From assembly GCA_030824095.1 (NCBI GenBank), contig JAVBYK010000493.1, forward strand, positions 1-12,812: a stretch of 12,812 bases of DNA. The letters run 5' to 3'. Below the pieces are notes generated by a model. That model saw nothing but the letters and a program-made list of their open reading frames with translations, had not been told where the DNA came from and made no database searches. This document shows, piece by piece, positions 6,638 to 12,812 of the stretch (the stretch's first letter is position 1; every line of letters begins with the position of its first letter). This DNA is from a bacterium (lineage in GTDB: Bacteria; Pseudomonadota; Gammaproteobacteria; Burkholderiales; Burkholderiaceae_C). The position numbers and the translations under genes were made by a program.

Positions 6638-9562
6638 ATGCAATCTGTTTCAAACGCCACCGCCCCTTCATCCTCCCCGCTGCTATCCACATTGGGGGAG
6701 AGCACGGCAGACACCGGTGCCGTCAACCTGCTGGCCCATTACCAGATCATCCGGCGCAATGGTGCGGTGGTTCCGTTCGAGCCCAACAAGATTGCTGTGG
6801 CCATGATGAAGGCCTTCCTGGCCGTACACGGCACCCAGGGTGCGGCATCCGCCAGCGTGCGCGAGGTGGTGGACGCGCTGACGCAACAGGTCATCCGTGC
6901 GCTGGTGCGCTCGCGCCCCGGTGGTGGCACCTTCCATATTGAGGATGTGCAGGACCATGTGGAACTGGGCCTGATGCGCGGTGGCCACCACGAGATCGCA
7001 CGAGCCTACGTGCTGTACCGCGAACGCCGCACACAGGAGCGGGCCAAGCAGGTGGCCGAGGTCGCGCCCGCCGCGCCGGTTCTGCATGCCACCGAAGTCG
7101 GCCAGCGCGTGGTGCTGGACCTGGATCGGCTGAAGACCCTGATCGAGACGGCCTGCACCGGACTCGGCGCCGACGTCAAGGCCGAGCCGATTCTGGCCGA
7201 GACCATGCGCAACCTGTACGACGGCGTTCCGATGGATGAGGTCTACAAGGCCTCCATTCTGGCGGCCCGCACGCTGATCGAAAAGGACCCGGATTACACC
7301 TACGCCACGGCCCGCCTGCTGTTCCACACGATTTCGCGCGAGGTGCTGGGCCGCGACGTGGCCCCGAGTGACATGACCGGTGCCTATGCCGACTACTTTC
7401 CCGGCTTCATCAAGAAGGGGATTGACGCCGAATTGCTGGACGAGCGTCTGGCGCAGTTTGATCTGCCACGCCTGGGTGCCGCCCTCAAGGCCGAACGGGA
7501 CCACCAGTTTGACTACCTGGGCCTGCAGACCCTGTATGACCGTTACTTTCTGCACGTCGGCAAGGCGCGCATCGAACTGCCCCAGGCCTTCTTCATGCGC
7601 GTGGCCATGGGCCTGGCACTCAATGAGATCGACCGCGAGGCCCGTGCCATCGAGTTCTACGAGGTACTGTCCAGCTTCGATTTCATGTCCAGCACGCCCA
7701 CGCTGTTCAACAGCGGCACGCGCCGCTCACAACTCTCGTCGTGCTACCTGACCACGGTTCCCGATGACCTGGACGGCATTTACGAATCCATCAAGGAAAA
7801 CGCCCTGCTGTCCAAGTTTGCCGGCGGCCTGGGTAACGACTGGACCCGCGTGCGCGCCCTGGGCGCCCACATCAAGGGCACCAATGGCGAGTCGCAAGGC
7901 GTGGTTCCGTTCCTGAAAGTCGTCAACGACACGGCCGTCGCCGTCAACCAGGGCGGCAAACGCAAGGGCGCCGTATGCACCTACCTGGAAACCTGGCACC
8001 TGGATATTGAAGAGTTCCTGGAGCTGCGCAAGAACACCGGCGACGACCGCCGCCGCACCCACGACATGAACACAGCCAACTGGATTCCCGACCTGTTCAT
8101 GCGCCGCGTGATGGAAAAGGGAACATGGACCCTGTTCTCCCCCAACAACGTGCCCGATCTGCACGATTTGTTTGGCGCCGACTTTGAGAAAGCCTACGTC
8201 GCCTACGAAGAAAAGGCGGCACGCGGTGAAATCAAGCCCGCACGCACCATCCAGGCCTCCGACCTGTGGCGCAAGATGCTGACCATGCTGTTCGAGACCG
8301 GCCACCCCTGGATCACATTCAAGGATGCCTGCAACGTGCGCTCGCCCCAGCAGCACGCTGGCGTCGTGCACTCCAGCAACCTGTGCACCGAAATCACGCT
8401 CAACACCTCGGACACCGAAACCGCCGTCTGCAACCTGGGCTCCGTCAACCTGCGCCAGCACTTGAAAAACGGCGCACTGGACCATGACAAGCTCAAACGC
8501 ACCATCGCCACGGCCATGCGCATGCTGGACAACGTCATCGACATCAACTACTACGCGGTCAAGAAGGCCCGTGACTCCAATATGCGCCACCGCCCGGTCG
8601 GCCTGGGTGTGATGGCCTTCCAGGACAGCCTGTACGAGCTGCGCATTCCCTATGCCAGCGAAACTGCGGTGCAGTTTGCTGACCACTCCATGGAAGCCAT
8701 CTGCTACTACGCCTACTGGGCCTCGACCGAGCTGGCCAAGGAGCGCGGCAAATACTCCAGCTACCGTGGTTCGCTGTGGGACAAGGGTGTGTTGCCACTG
8801 GACACGCTGGACCTGCTGGCCAATGCACGTGGCGGCTATGTGGAAGTGGATCGCTCCGCCACGCTGGACTGGGAGGCCCTGCGCAAGAAGATCGCCGCGG
8901 ACGGCATGCGCAATTCCAACTGCGTGGCGATTGCGCCGACCGCCACCATCTCCAACATCATTGGCGTGGACGCATCGATTGAACCCAGCTTCGGCAACCT
9001 GTCCGTCAAGTCCAACCTGTCAGGCGAATTCACGGTGATCAATGGCTACCTGGTGAAGGATCTGAAACGCCTGGGACTGTGGGACGATGTGATGGTGATG
9101 GACCTGAAACACTTCGACGGCTCACTCGGCCCCATCGACCGGGTGCCGCAGGACATCAAGCAACTCTACGCCACCGCGTTCGAGGTGGAGACGCAGTGGC
9201 TGGTCGAGGCCGCAGCACGCCGACAGAAGTGGATTGACCAGGCCCAGTCACTGAACATCTACATGGCGGGCGCATCCGGCAAGAAGCTCGACGAGACCTA
9301 CAAGCTGGCCTGGTTGCGCGGCCTGAAGACCACCTACTACCTGCGCACGATGTCGGCCACACACGCCGAGAAATCGACAGTGACGGCCGGCAAGATGAAT
9401 GCCGTTTCATCCGGCAACGATGCCAAGGGTTCCATGCGCGCATCGAGTGCACTGGAAGCCGCAGCAGCGGCTGCGCAGAAGCAAATGGAGATGGCCACCG
9501 TTGCTGCAACCGACATCAAGTTCTGCGGCGTGGACGATCCAACATGCGAGTCGTGCCAGTGA
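6638..9562 (+). CDS. nrdA: Class Ia ribonucleotide reductase, large (alpha) subunit NrdA
   Basis: NrdA reduces ribonucleoside diphosphates to deoxyribonucleotides together with NrdB. The ATG at 6638 has GAGGAA (6629-6634) as ribosome binding site and gives 974 residues; an in-frame GTG at 6539 lies inside the promoter and is rejected. An N-terminal ATP-cone spans about 35-131 (YQIIRRNGAVVPFEPNKI). A second region, about 155-235, resembles the single E. coli cone but lacks the K/R-x-G start. Catalytic residues are visible: C369 (QLSSCYL), N581, C583 and E585 (SNLCTE), C598, and the tyrosine pair Y900/Y901. The tail ends CESCQ, with C970 and C973 as the redox shuttle. E. coli NrdA is 761 residues; the extra length comes mainly from the N-terminal cone and an Ala-rich linker before the tail. 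P. aeruginosa NrdA has a similar two-cone build. Confidence 0.97.
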   Translation: MQSVSNATAPSSSPLLSTLGESTADTGAVNLLAHYQIIRRNGAVVPFEPNKIAVAMMKAFLAVHGTQGAASASVREVVDALTQQVIRALVRSRPGGGTFHIEDVQDHVELGLMRGGHHEIARAYVLYRERRTQERAKQVAEVAPAAPVLHATEVGQRVVLDLDRLKTLIETACTGLGADVKAEPILAETMRNLYDGVPMDEVYKASILAARTLIEKDPDYTYATARLLFHTISREVLGRDVAPSDMTGAYADYFPGFIKKGIDAELLDERLAQFDLPRLGAALKAERDHQFDYLGLQTLYDRYFLHVGKARIELPQAFFMRVAMGLALNEIDREARAIEFYEVLSSFDFMSSTPTLFNSGTRRSQLSSCYLTTVPDDLDGIYESIKENALLSKFAGGLGNDWTRVRALGAHIKGTNGESQGVVPFLKVVNDTAVAVNQGGKRKGAVCTYLETWHLDIEEFLELRKNTGDDRRRTHDMNTANWIPDLFMRRVMEKGTWTLFSPNNVPDLHDLFGADFEKAYVAYEEKAARGEIKPARTIQASDLWRKMLTMLFETGHPWITFKDACNVRSPQQHAGVVHSSNLCTEITLNTSDTETAVCNLGSVNLRQHLKNGALDHDKLKRTIATAMRMLDNVIDINYYAVKKARDSNMRHRPVGLGVMAFQDSLYELRIPYASETAVQFADHSMEAICYYAYWASTELAKERGKYSSYRGSLWDKGVLPLDTLDLLANARGGYVEVDRSATLDWEALRKKIAADGMRNSNCVAIAPTATISNIIGVDASIEPSFGNLSVKSNLSGEFTVINGYLVKDLKRLGLWDDVMVMDLKHFDGSLGPIDRVPQDIKQLYATAFEVETQWLVEAAARRQKWIDQAQSLNIYMAGASGKKLDETYKLAWLRGLKTTYYLRTMSATHAEKSTVTAGKMNAVSSGNDAKGSMRASSALEAAAAAAQKQMEMATVAATDIKFCGVDDPTCESCQ

Positions 9563-9573
9563 TGCATGCACGC

Positions 9574-9594
9574 GCATCGCAGCCAATGCGATGC
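9574..9594 (+). other. Short perfect hairpin after nrdA
   Basis: GCATCGCA (9574-9581) and TGCGATGC (9587-9594) are perfect reverse complements around a 5-nt loop. No T-run follows, so this is not a standard intrinsic terminator. It may stabilise or help process the nrdA-nrdB transcript, or slow transcription. The pairing is read directly; the function is inferred. Confidence 0.55.
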
Positions 9595-9613
9595 TATTGA
9601 ACAACACATATTT

Positions 9614-9653
9614 GCAGTGAATTGCATGATTACTTTTCATTTCAATTCACTGC
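9614..9653. other. 11-bp perfect inverted repeat upstream of nrdB
   Basis: GCAGTGAATTG (9614-9624) and CAATTCACTGC (9643-9653) are perfect reverse complements. Inside, ATGA (9626-9629) can pair with TCAT (9637-9640), making a longer hairpin with a 7-nt loop. The local DNA is distinctly AT-richer than its surroundings. It overlaps the possible nrdB -35 element and ends 28 bp before the nrdB start, so it could be an operator or an mRNA structure. No T-run follows. Confidence 0.65.
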
Positions 9654-9662
9654 TCCCATAAT
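9634..9662 (+). promoter_or_regulatory. Possible separate promoter for nrdB
   Basis: TTTTCA (9634-9639) and CATAAT (9657-9662) are 17 bp apart and match the sigma-70 -35 and -10 consensus at 4 of 6 and 5 of 6 positions. A transcript would start near 9669, about 13 nt before the ATG. The -35 lies inside the inverted repeat at 9614-9653. In AT-rich DNA such matches can arise by chance, so this is tentative. Confidence 0.35.
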
Positions 9663-9681
9663 CCGCTGATTGGAATTATTT

Positions 9682-10815
9682 ATGTTGACCTGGGACGAAG
9701 AAGTCAAGCCCACATCGCTACAACAATTTGCGCTCACGCCGTCAGGCAATCTGACTGTCGAGCGGGCGCCTATCTCTCCCGAAAAGTCTGCTGCACCCCT
9801 TCGCATGAAGGCAGCTGACAAACGCATCATCAACGGTAAAACCGACGTCAACCAACTCGTCCCGTTCAAGTACAAATGGGCGTGGGAAAAATACCTGGCG
9901 AGTTGCGCCAACCACTGGATGCCGCAAGAGGTCAACATGACCCGCGACATCGCGCTGTGGAAAGACCCCAACGGACTCTCCGAAGACGAGCGCCGCATCA
10001 TCAAGCGCAACCTCGGTTTCTTTGTCACCGCCGACTCGCTGGCGGCCAACAACATCGTGCTGGGCACCTACCGCCATATCACCGCCCCTGAGTGCCGCCA
10101 GTTCCTGCTGCGCCAGGCCTTTGAAGAAGCCATCCATACGCACGCCTACCAGTACATTGTGGAGTCGCTGGGTCTGGATGAGAGCGAGATCTTCAACGCC
10201 TACAACGAAGTCGAGGCTATTCGCGACAAGGACCAGTTCCTGATCCCCTTCATTGAAGCGATCATGGACCCCCACTTCCACACGGGAACACCCGAGGCGG
10301 ATCAGACACTGCTCAAATCCCTGATCGTGTTTGCCTGCCTGATGGAGGGTCTTTTCTTCTACGTGGGCTTCACACAGATTCTGGCGCTGGGCCGCCAGAA
10401 CAAGATGACCGGTGCGGCTGAGCAATACCAATACATCCTGCGTGATGAGTCCATGCACTGCAATTTCGGCATCGACCTGATCAACCAGTTGAAGCTGGAG
10501 AACCCACAGCTGTGGACCGCCGAATTCAAGGCCGAGATCAAGGCCCTGTTCGAGAAGGCTGTGGAACTCGAATACCGCTATGCCGAAGACACCATGCCAC
10601 GCGGCGTGCTCGGCATGAACGCATCCATGTTCAAGGGCTATCTGCGTTACATCGCCAATCGGCGTGCGACCCAGATCGGCTTGGAGGCGCTTTTCCCGAA
10701 CGAGGAAAATCCCTTCCCCTGGATGAGCGAAATGATTGACCTGAAGAAAGAACGCAATTTCTTCGAGACCCGTGTCATCGAATACCAGTCTGGCGGGGCC
10801 CTGTCCTGGGACTGA
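9682..10815 (+). CDS. nrdB: Class Ia ribonucleotide reductase, small (beta) subunit NrdB
   Basis: NrdB holds the diiron-tyrosyl radical that starts catalysis in NrdA. The ATG at 9682 gives 377 residues, close to the E. coli protein (376), with GGAA at 9672-9675 as a modest ribosome binding site; an in-frame TTG at 9670 is less likely. All six iron ligands can be placed: D118 (FVTADSL), E149 and H152 (EEAIH), E222 (CLMEGLFF), E256 and H259 (RDESMH). The radical tyrosine is Y156, four residues after H152 as in E. coli (H118/Y122), so this is a tyrosyl-radical enzyme and not a Chlamydia-type protein with Phe there. The C-terminal tail, GGALSWD, is the part that docks onto the large subunit. It lies 119 bp downstream of nrdA. 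Confidence 0.97.
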   Translation: MLTWDEEVKPTSLQQFALTPSGNLTVERAPISPEKSAAPLRMKAADKRIINGKTDVNQLVPFKYKWAWEKYLASCANHWMPQEVNMTRDIALWKDPNGLSEDERRIIKRNLGFFVTADSLAANNIVLGTYRHITAPECRQFLLRQAFEEAIHTHAYQYIVESLGLDESEIFNAYNEVEAIRDKDQFLIPFIEAIMDPHFHTGTPEADQTLLKSLIVFACLMEGLFFYVGFTQILALGRQNKMTGAAEQYQYILRDESMHCNFGIDLINQLKLENPQLWTAEFKAEIKALFEKAVELEYRYAEDTMPRGVLGMNASMFKGYLRYIANRRATQIGLEALFPNEENPFPWMSEMIDLKKERNFFETRVIEYQSGGALSWD

Positions 10816-10823
10816 TCATCGCG

Positions 10824-10970
10824 ATGTCCAACCCCATTTCACCCATCCATCAGCACCCCAAACGGGGTGTGATGGGTGGGTGTCACCCCGTTCATGCGGC
10901 TGGGAACCTGCCCAACCCCATGGATCGCTTCCTGCTATCCAACATGCACGAAGTGCTCTTTGTAAATTGA
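10824..10970 (+). CDS. Possible 48-residue leader ORF before the histone-like gene (doubtful)
   Basis: An uninterrupted frame from ATG 10824 (MSNPISPIHQHPKRG...) ends with TGA at 10968-10970, just 2 nt before the AAGGAG of the next gene. It spans both hairpins of the leader. There is no good ribosome binding site, and the peptide resembles no family I know. In DNA of this GC content a 49-codon open frame is easily due to chance. It is listed because translation of it would affect folding of the leader. Confidence 0.15.
   Translation: MSNPISPIHQHPKRGVMGGCHPVHAAGNLPNPMDRFLLSNMHEVLFVN
10840..10882 (+). other. Long hairpin between nrdB and the histone-like gene
   Basis: CACCCATCCATCA (10840-10852) plus CACCCC (10854-10859) pairs with GGGGTG (10864-10869) plus TGATGGGTGGGTG (10870-10882). 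The stem has 19 base pairs with one bulged G (10853), one G-U pair and an AAAC loop. It starts 25 nt after the nrdB stop. No T-run follows, so termination would have to be of an unusual type or the hairpin may protect the nrdB mRNA end. A competing pairing is ACGGGGTG (10862-10869) with CACCCCGT (10884-10891). Confidence 0.65.
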
Positions 10971-10984
10971 TCAAGGAGAAAATC

Positions 10985-11485
10985 ATGGCAACTGCAAAAA
11001 AACCGGCCGCAAAAAAGGCCGCTCCCGCGAAGAAAGCTGCACCAGCAAAAAAAGTAGCTGCTAAAAAAGCAGCCCCAGCCAAGAAAGCCGCTCCAGCTAA
11101 GAAAGTAGCTGCAAAGAAGGCTGCACCGGCCAAGAAAGCTGCACCAGCGAAAAAAGTAGCCGCTAAAAAAGCAGCCCCAGCCAAGAAAGCCGCTCCAGCT
11201 AAGAAAGTAGCTGCGAAGAAGGCTGCACCGGCCAAGAAAGCTGCACCAGCGAAAAAAGTAGCCGCTAAAAAGGCTGCACCGGCCAAGAAAGCCGCCGCCA
11301 AAAAGGCGCCTGCGAAGAAAGCCGCCGTAGCCAAGAAGCCAGTCGCAAAAAAGGCAGCCAAAAAGCCGGCTGCGAAGAAAGCCGCGAAAGCACCCGCTGC
11401 GAAGGCAGCCCCAGCTGCCCCTGCTGCTCAGACCACTCTGAATCCGCAGGCTGCTTGGCCTTTCCCCACTTCCAACAAGCCCTAA
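10985..11485 (+). CDS. Histone H1-like, lysine/alanine-rich DNA-binding protein
   Basis: This 166-residue protein is made almost only of Lys, Ala, Pro and Val and resembles the C-terminal tail of eukaryotic histone H1. Such proteins bind DNA non-specifically and compact the nucleoid. The body is a repeat of 17 residues, KKAAPAKKAAPAKKVAA, present about five times, followed by less regular AAKK/PAKK units. The last part, LNPQAAWPFPTSNKP, is non-repetitive and resembles the tail I associate with histone-like proteins of Burkholderiales. The ATG at 10985 has a strong AAGGAG (10973-10978) 6 nt upstream; an in-frame GTG at 10772 inside nrdB is rejected. A strong terminator follows the stop. No clear promoter was found in the 169-bp gap after nrdB. 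Repeat number in such genes often varies between strains. Confidence 0.88.
   Translation: MATAKKPAAKKAAPAKKAAPAKKVAAKKAAPAKKAAPAKKVAAKKAAPAKKAAPAKKVAAKKAAPAKKAAPAKKVAAKKAAPAKKAAPAKKVAAKKAAPAKKAAAKKAPAKKAAVAKKPVAKKAAKKPAAKKAAKAPAAKAAPAAPAAQTTLNPQAAWPFPTSNKP
11060..11263 (+). repeat. Two tandem 102-bp repeats inside the histone-like gene
   Basis: Positions 11060-11161 and 11162-11263 are identical except for one silent change (GCA to GCG in an Ala codon). Each unit encodes 34 residues, that is two copies of the 17-residue protein repeat that use different codons. A third unit begins at 11264 but diverges within about 10 bp. Because the two 51-bp halves differ while the 102-bp units are nearly identical, the larger unit was duplicated recently. 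Confidence 0.93.
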
Positions 11486-11508
11486 TCGGCCTACTGTCGA
11501 AGTTCAAG

Positions 11509-11538
11509 GCCCGGAACCGCAAGGTCCCGGGCTTTTTT
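11509..11538 (+). terminator. Intrinsic terminator of the histone-like gene
   Basis: GCCCGGAACC (11509-11518) and GGTCCCGGGC (11523-11532) form a GC-rich stem with one A-C mismatch and a GCAA tetraloop, followed by six T residues (11533-11538). This is a classic Rho-independent terminator for the rightward transcript. Its last T is also the first plus-strand base of the stop codon of the convergent gene. On the opposite strand no T-run follows the stem, so it probably acts in one direction. Confidence 0.9.
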
Positions 11539-12539
11539 CATGGGTAAAAGGAAAGCAGACGGTAGCCGGAGATCTTCTCGGCATTGCCACCCAGCTTGAC
11601 GGAAACCGGCAGGTTCACGGGTAATTCGGCGCCGGCATCCAGAACGCCACCCTTGTCACCAAAGTCCGCAGCGGCAAACACCTTGCGCACGACCGGCTGA
11701 TCCTGCAAGTCCGTCAGCGTCAACTCCAGCGCCGGCGTGGCAAGCGCCGTATGGGACGTATTTTTCAGCGTAAAACCCAAACGGTACACATCCGGTCGGA
11801 CCTTGGTGAAGGATGAGCTGTCGATCACCACCGACTCAATCTGTCGCAACGGGGCAATCTGGCAACCCAGCAACTCGCAAACTGGTGACAGGATACTTCT
11901 GGCAGCTGGCTCCAAGGCAACAATCCGGTCCCGCTCCTGGACCAGTATCTGCAACAACAAAGCTGCCCCCAGCAGCACACTGGCCATCACCAACGCGATG
12001 CGCACCGAACGACGCCCGGTTGCCTTGGGTGTTGCGCGCGGCTGCAGAAAGGAATGGTGCAATACCGCCTCATCCTCTGCAGACGGATCCTCGCCAGATG
12101 GCTGCGGAGCAGCGGTTGCCGCAACACCATCGTCAAGGTTTTCCGGCTCCAACGTCGGCTCTACCGGTGCGTCGGCTATCTCCAAATGGTCAATATGGAG
12201 TGCATGCGGGTTGACCGCCAGAAAGGGCTCGGCCACCGGATCTGGGACTTCGGCCACCTCCGGCGGCATATCGGGCTCTATCTCCCGGTCGCCTGCAACA
12301 TCCGGCTCCACGTGGGCTTCTGCTGGCGCCTCAATGGGGGTCGGTGGGACATCATGCTGTGGCGGCACTTGCGCCGGGGAATGACTCGGTTCCGTACCCG
12401 CAAGCGCTTGCAGATTGGCATTGGCGTCGAAGACTTCACTGCATTGCCCGCAGCGCACCCACCCTTCCGATACTCGGAGTTGGTCCGGTACGACCTTGAA
12501 CATCGTCGCGCAGGCGGGGCATCGGGTAATCAGGCTCAT
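11538..12539 (-). CDS. Zinc-ribbon and DUF3426 domain membrane protein
   Basis: This is a 333-residue protein with three parts. The N-terminus is a MJ0042-type zinc ribbon with CPAC (C7, C10) and CGQC (C30, C33). A long Pro/Glu/Ala-rich linker (about 50-170) leads to one membrane segment (about 181-200, after the basic GRRSVR). The rest (about 201-333) matches the DUF3426 type of domain and would lie in the periplasm. The family is common in Betaproteobacteria beside prmA, as here; the two share a strand with a 33-bp gap, and this gene lies downstream. The molecular role is not known to me. A cytoplasmic zinc finger joined to a periplasmic domain suggests signal relay, but this is inference. 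The start is supported by the zinc ribbon beginning at residue 7; the ribosome binding site is weak. Confidence 0.88.
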   Translation of the reverse strand: MSLITRCPACATMFKVVPDQLRVSEGWVRCGQCSEVFDANANLQALAGTEPSHSPAQVPPQHDVPPTPIEAPAEAHVEPDVAGDREIEPDMPPEVAEVPDPVAEPFLAVNPHALHIDHLEIADAPVEPTLEPENLDDGVAATAAPQPSGEDPSAEDEAVLHHSFLQPRATPKATGRRSVRIALVMASVLLGAALLLQILVQERDRIVALEPAARSILSPVCELLGCQIAPLRQIESVVIDSSSFTKVRPDVYRLGFTLKNTSHTALATPALELTLTDLQDQPVVRKVFAAADFGDKGGVLDAGAELPVNLPVSVKLGGNAEKISGYRLLSFYP

Positions 12540-12572
12540 CTGCGTGCCATTGTAGAGACCCGATGATCGCGC

Positions 12573-12812
12573 TTACACGGTCGCAGTCATCAGTATCCAG
12601 CCGTCCTCGCTGTCGGCCACGCTCAGGCGGCAGTGCGGCGCGTAGGCCGCAATCAGCTCGTCGGCCTGGCGCTCCAGAATGCCCGCCAGCACCAGATGGC
12701 CGCCCGGCGCCACATGGGCACACAGCAGCGGGGCCAGCACCTTGAGCGGCGTGGCCAGAATATTGGCCAGCACCACACCGTATTGACCGCCTGCCTTGTC
12801 GGGCAAGCCGGC
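12573..12812 (-). CDS. prmA: Ribosomal protein L11 methyltransferase PrmA (C-terminal part only)
   Basis: PrmA is a cytoplasmic SAM-dependent enzyme that methylates ribosomal protein L11. Only the last 79 residues are in the window; the frame runs off the right edge. The visible part holds VVLANILATPLKVLAPLL, the conserved ANIL segment following the SAM-binding fold, then GGHLVLAGIL and the closing strand near DSEDGWILMTA. These features are characteristic of PrmA rather than of other methyltransferases. The stop codon is 12573-12575. It lies upstream of the zinc-ribbon/DUF3426 gene on the same strand with a 33-bp gap, and the two are probably cotranscribed. The N-terminal substrate-binding domain and the start cannot be judged. 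Confidence 0.9.
   Translation of the reverse strand, partial: AGLPDKAGGQYGVVLANILATPLKVLAPLLCAHVAPGGHLVLAGILERQADELIAAYAPHCRLSVADSEDGWILMTATV

Noticed and set aside
6269..6643. Minus-strand open frame across the ampD-nrdA gap
   Set aside because: It covers the nrdA promoter and NrdR boxes, has no family resemblance and no ribosome binding site.
6683..6691. CTATCCACA, an 8 of 9 match to the DnaA box, near the nrdA start
   Set aside because: E. coli nrdAB is controlled by DnaA, but this single site is inside coding sequence and a similar near-match (CTATCCACG) occurs at 3002 in pilS, so it is not distinctive.
9670..9681. In-frame TTG that would extend NrdB by four residues
   Set aside because: ATG at 9682 is a better start codon, has GGAA at a workable distance and gives the usual NrdB length.
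10828..10921. Direct repeat CCAACCCCAT at 10828-10837 and 10912-10921
   Set aside because: Only two 10-bp copies in C-rich DNA with no further extension; likely chance.
10772..10984. Upstream in-frame GTG for the histone-like gene
   Set aside because: It begins inside nrdB and would add 71 residues of unrelated composition. ATG 10985 has a strong AAGGAG.
11060..11263. Regular tandem repeats considered as a CRISPR array
   Set aside because: The units are contiguous without unique spacers and keep an open frame encoding Lys/Ala repeats.
10816..11361. Minus-strand open frame opposite the histone-like gene, rich in Ala, Phe, Leu and Gly
   Set aside because: It is the mirror image of the Lys/Ala repeat codons; the hydrophobic look is an artefact of reading the reverse strand.

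Overview
The window reads as chromosomal core DNA of a high-GC betaproteobacterium, order Burkholderiales and most likely family Comamonadaceae. The evidence is gene order and protein type: ffh divergent from a ccsA-like gene, pilS-pilR followed by ampD, a long class Ia NrdA, an AAPAKK-type histone H1-like protein ending in a WPFPT tail, and a zinc-ribbon/DUF3426 protein next to prmA. I see no insertion sequence, phage gene, CRISPR array, tRNA or rRNA. Nothing in it amounts to a clearly new multi-gene system; the interest lies mainly in regulatory structure.

Layout. 1-1364 (minus): ffh, lacking only its extreme C-terminus. A 42-bp divergent gap follows. 1407-6232 (plus) is a tightly packed run: a CcsA/HemX-type cytochrome c assembly membrane protein, a small CxxC protein of PP0621 type, the pilS-pilR sensor/regulator pair for type IV pili, and ampD. 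Every junction overlaps or abuts (4, 0, 22 and 20 nt), so this looks like one translationally coupled operon. 6233-6637 is the only long gene-free stretch. Its last part holds the nrdA promoter, with two NrdR-box-like palindromes 32 bp apart, one covering the -10 element.

6638-10815 (plus): nrdA and nrdB, class Ia ribonucleotide reductase. NrdA carries two tandem ATP-cone-like regions, and NrdB keeps all six iron ligands and the radical tyrosine. The 119-bp nrdA-nrdB spacer contains two perfect inverted repeats and a possible nrdB promoter. After nrdB comes a leader with a long imperfect hairpin and a competing alternative hairpin, then a lysine/alanine-rich histone H1-like gene built from nested 51/102-bp repeats and closed by a strong intrinsic terminator.

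11538-12812 (minus): a zinc-ribbon/DUF3426 membrane protein whose stop codon touches that terminator, then the C-terminal end of prmA.

Functionally the window joins protein targeting (Ffh), cytochrome maturation, pilus regulation, peptidoglycan recycling (AmpD), dNTP synthesis with a predicted NrdR switch, nucleoid structure and ribosomal protein methylation. All calls are by reading motifs and family knowledge; no database search was run.
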